Shown: positions 61,733 to 64,000 of the stretch, piece by piece
Position numbering within the stretch: position 1 is the first letter of the stretch
Layout of the letters: the number at the start of each line of letters is the position of its first letter
Assembly: GCA_013375495.1 (NCBI GenBank)
Contig: JABXKC010000019.1
Span: forward strand, 1-64,000
Length of the DNA stretch: 64,000 bases
Source: Promethearchaeota archaeon
GTDB lineage: Archaea > Asgardarchaeota > Lokiarchaeia > Sigynarchaeales > SOKP01
Reading direction: 5' to 3'
The notes under the pieces: generated by a model
The model's database searches: none
What the model was told of the DNA's origin: nothing
Seen by the model: only the letters and a program-made list of their open reading frames with translations
Translations under genes and position numbers: made by a program

Positions 61733-64000
61733 TTATTTCTTTGATATATCTTTGAGCATTTTCTTAATTTCATCTGCTTTTTCTTTGTCTTTCGCTAATT
61801 CGAGCTCTCTTTTTCGCTTCTTCTCCTCTTTCTTTGAGTCTGACAGTTCCTTCGTTAGCTCTTCTTTCAAATTAATTAAATCTTTCATATCCCGTTTAAA
61901 TTGTTTAGACTCTGAAATTAGTTTTTCTCTTTTCTGTTTTTCTTTAATTAAATCTTGAGCTTTTTTAATTTTGATAAGTTTCGAGACTTCACCTGCTAAA
62001 TCACCTGCTTCTTTAATGGTTACTTTTAATTTACTTTCCTTTAACTTACTTTGGCGTTCTTCCTTTCTTTTTTTCGCTTCTAATTCTTCGTGTATTTTTT
62101 GGATTTTAATATTATTCTCTTCTACCTGTTGCTCATAAAATTTAGTGTTTTCTATCTCTTTCTGAATATACTTCGTTTGTTCGCTCCAACCAATCTCATT
62201 AAATTTTTGAATCGCGCGGTTAAACTTTTTATAAGCTGCTTCAAAATCATATTTCATTGCTAGTTCCTTACCGTCATCTATTAGACTTAAACCTTCCTCC
62301 CTAGTTATCGCAGCATATTTTTGATCCTCATACAATTTCTTTAATTTTTTCTGTTGTTCTCGCTTTTTAATTTCGTTTTCCAATTGTTGTTTTTCAACTT
62401 GTTGTCGAAACACTTCATATTCTTGCTGTCTTTTAATTCTGGTTTCTGCTTCTAACTTTTTCTTCTCTGTGTATTTAGCCTTTTCTTGAACTAAATCATT
62501 AATTATTATATTTAAGTTATTGATCTCGGGCTCCCAACCAATTTTTTCAGCTAATAAATTTCTTGCTTGTAAGTATAAAGATATTGCTTTATCGTAATCA
62601 GGCGGTCTTTCTTTAAGAAATCTTGCTCCATCTTCAAGAAAAGAATAAGCAGCCTCTCTATAAGTAAGTTGATCCTGGATTATTCTTTCTCTCTGCTGAA
62701 GTGCGACCTGTTGAGCGATCTTTTTGTCTCTCTCTTGTCTTCGCCTTTCTTCTAATATTGCTTCTAAATTTTTTTCTTCTTTTAAATGTTCAAGCTCTCT
62801 TTTCAATTTTTGTTGTTCTTCTTGTTCTTTTTTCAGTTTAAGATCGTTTACTTTTATTATCATTTCGTTAAGTGAATCAGTTGGGAATTGGATTTCATTT
62901 AGAATTAGCAATGCTTTTCTATAACTCACAATAGCAAGTTCAAATTCAGAATTTTTAATATGGCGCTCTGCTTCATCTAAGATTTTAAAAGCCTCTTCTT
63001 TTTTCCTATTAATATTTTCTAACGATAATACTCGCTTTTCAACAGCTATTTGCTTTAATTTTAAACGCTTCTTTTCTTTAATAAAGTCTCCAGCAATTTT
63101 CCTCTGGAATTCAAACTCTTCTCTTTCTTTTTGAAGTTTAGTTTCGAGTTCTTTTTGTTTCAGCAATTCTTCTCTTCTTTTTCTTTCATTGACTTGAACA
63201 ATTTGCTCTTTAATGGAATTTGTTGGATAATTTATTTCATTTAATACCAATTCAACGCTTCTATAGTATTCAAGTGCCTTGTCGTAATTTCCTTGGTTTA
63301 CTAAATTATCGGCTTCATCAAATAAATCAAAAGCAACTTCTTTCCGTTTTTCCAGGTATGCTTTTAGGTCTTCTTGTTTTTTAAGTTCGATTTGTTTAGC
63401 TCTCAATTGTTCGTCCTCAAACTTCATTTTAATTGTAATCGTTTGTAGGAAAAGTTTTTCTTCTTCTTCTTTTCTAAGTTTAGCTTCTAACTCTTGTTGT
63501 TTTGTTATATCTGCTTTTCTCTTCTCTTCTTGTATTTTGCTAATTGCATCTTTAACAAGATCTGTTGGAAAATTGATCTGAATTAAAATTAGTTCTGCTT
63601 GATAATATTTACTAATAGCCTGTTCATAATTCCCTTGTTTTAATAACTCTTCTGCATTCTCCATTATTCTAAAAGCTTCTTCTTTTTGCGTTTCAGCTAT
63701 TTGTAGCACTTCTTCTCTCTTAAGAAGATCAATTTTCTTTGCTATCATCCTCTCTTTTTCTTTTTGAAGGTTCTGGGCTACTTCTTGCTCGAATTTTCTT
63801 TCTTCCTCTAATTGTGTTCTTAAGTTTTCTTTCTCCCGAAGAGTTCTTTGTTCTTTCTCTTTCTTTTTGAATTTGACATTCTGAATCGAATCTTCTAATA
63901 AACTAATATAACTACCAGTCCATCCAATGTTTTTTAAGAGATTAAGAGCCTTCTCGTATGCCCCTAAGGCTTCTTCAAAATTATCCTGTTTTAGATAATC
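61733..64000 (-). CDS. Large coiled-coil protein with repeated TPR/MIT-like hairpins (5' end outside window)
   Basis: The frame runs off the right edge: at least 755 residues. It is built from at least six units of a helical hairpin (A.ELL.QGNYEQAISKYYQAELIL..I.FPTD, then NQGNYDKALEYYRSVELVLNEINYPT and others) joined by long Lys/Glu/Gln helices. The hairpins resemble TPR or MIT motifs. Function unknown; a filamentous or scaffold role is inference. Charged low-complexity composition makes homology calls unreliable. Confidence 0.65.
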   Translation of the reverse strand, partial: DYLKQDNFEEALGAYEKALNLLKNIGWTGSYISLLEDSIQNVKFKKKEKEQRTLREKENLRTQLEEERKFEQEVAQNLQKEKERMIAKKIDLLKREEVLQIAETQKEEAFRIMENAEELLKQGNYEQAISKYYQAELILIQINFPTDLVKDAISKIQEEKRKADITKQQELEAKLRKEEEEKLFLQTITIKMKFEDEQLRAKQIELKKQEDLKAYLEKRKEVAFDLFDEADNLVNQGNYDKALEYYRSVELVLNEINYPTNSIKEQIVQVNERKRREELLKQKELETKLQKEREEFEFQRKIAGDFIKEKKRLKLKQIAVEKRVLSLENINRKKEEAFKILDEAERHIKNSEFELAIVSYRKALLILNEIQFPTDSLNEMIIKVNDLKLKKEQEEQQKLKRELEHLKEEKNLEAILEERRRQERDKKIAQQVALQQRERIIQDQLTYREAAYSFLEDGARFLKERPPDYDKAISLYLQARNLLAEKIGWEPEINNLNIIINDLVQEKAKYTEKKKLEAETRIKRQQEYEVFRQQVEKQQLENEIKKREQQKKLKKLYEDQKYAAITREEGLSLIDDGKELAMKYDFEAAYKKFNRAIQKFNEIGWSEQTKYIQKEIENTKFYEQQVEENNIKIQKIHEELEAKKRKEERQSKLKESKLKVTIKEAGDLAGEVSKLIKIKKAQDLIKEKQKREKLISESKQFKRDMKDLINLKEELTKELSDSKKEEKKRKRELELAKDKEKADEIKKMLKDISKK

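Noticed and set aside
1..64000. CRISPR array or insertion sequence
   Set aside because: No regularly spaced repeats of 20-40 bp, no cas-like genes and no transposase were seen; the repeats found are short promoter-type motifs.

Overview
The window is AT-rich, gene-dense archaeal DNA, most probably from an Asgard archaeon of the Lokiarchaeia type. The case rests on a combination of traits. There is a eukaryote-like E1 enzyme (58532-60109) and a UBC-fold E2 (54840-55349). There are two Rab-like proteins with destroyed GTP-binding motifs, a probable longin protein, and a very long HEAT-repeat protein ending in an ear-like beta domain. Archaeal/eukaryotic informational genes are present (Nog1, S30e, GPN GTPase, PDCD5-like). 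Two tRNA genes carry insertions of the archaeal splicing type. Two methanofuran-biosynthesis genes point to a tetrahydromethanopterin-linked C1 pathway. Two selD genes read through in-frame UGA with eukaryote-like SECIS elements. The organism assignment is inference; no marker gene could be compared.

Layout. 1-4141: end of a Nog1 GTPase, a VOC protein, the mfnF-mfnE pair and two MaoC/hotdog dehydratases. 4311-7220: the HEAT/winged-helix/ear protein. 7373-9975: tandem selD genes, each with Sec19 and its own 3' SECIS. 10165-16223: J-domain protein, crotonase remnant, CinA-like protein, a two-TM ectodomain protein with a divergently placed wHTH gene, PIG-L deacetylase and a zinc-ribbon protein. 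16370-19670: TPR protein, S30e, zinc ribbons, tRNA-Trp. 20029-21723: tandem duplicated exported proteins. 22064-25705: wHTH, TPR and MFS genes. 25851-28680: longin-like protein and two pseudo-GTPases. 28847-36k: small proteins, a second MFS transporter, a DNA methyltransferase, GPN GTPase, sugar nucleotidyltransferase. 35978-37351: GIFT/IFT52-like protein. 37346-46117: DRE-TIM synthase, FKBP, YoaP-like remnant, radical SAM, a candidate small membrane selenoprotein, TrmB regulator, S15 hydrolase. 47280-54605: CoiA-like, HDAC-like, PDCD5-like, oxidoreductase, exported M1 peptidase, tRNA-Tyr. 54840-64000: E2, SDR/TetR pair, HAD, E1, subtilase and a giant repeat coiled-coil protein cut by the window edge.

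The observation I rate highest is at 42914-43163. A 48-codon ORF encodes one membrane helix followed by Gly4. It ends in UGA, then stays open for 15 more codons. It is followed by an RNA that reproduces the two-hairpin plan of the two selD SECIS elements: AUGA, hairpin with AAAA in its loop, GA, an 8-9 nt linker, and a small hairpin with a GCAC or GCGC loop. This suggests an undescribed small membrane selenoprotein, with selD upstream in the same window supplying the selenium donor.

Second-tier observations are the conserved loss of the P-loop in the two Rab-like proteins, the adaptin-like layout of the HEAT protein, insertions in the D-loop of tRNA-Trp and the T-loop of tRNA-Tyr, a large nested dyad between the SDR and TetR genes, and several genes without a canonical start codon in frame, some of which one homopolymer base would repair.
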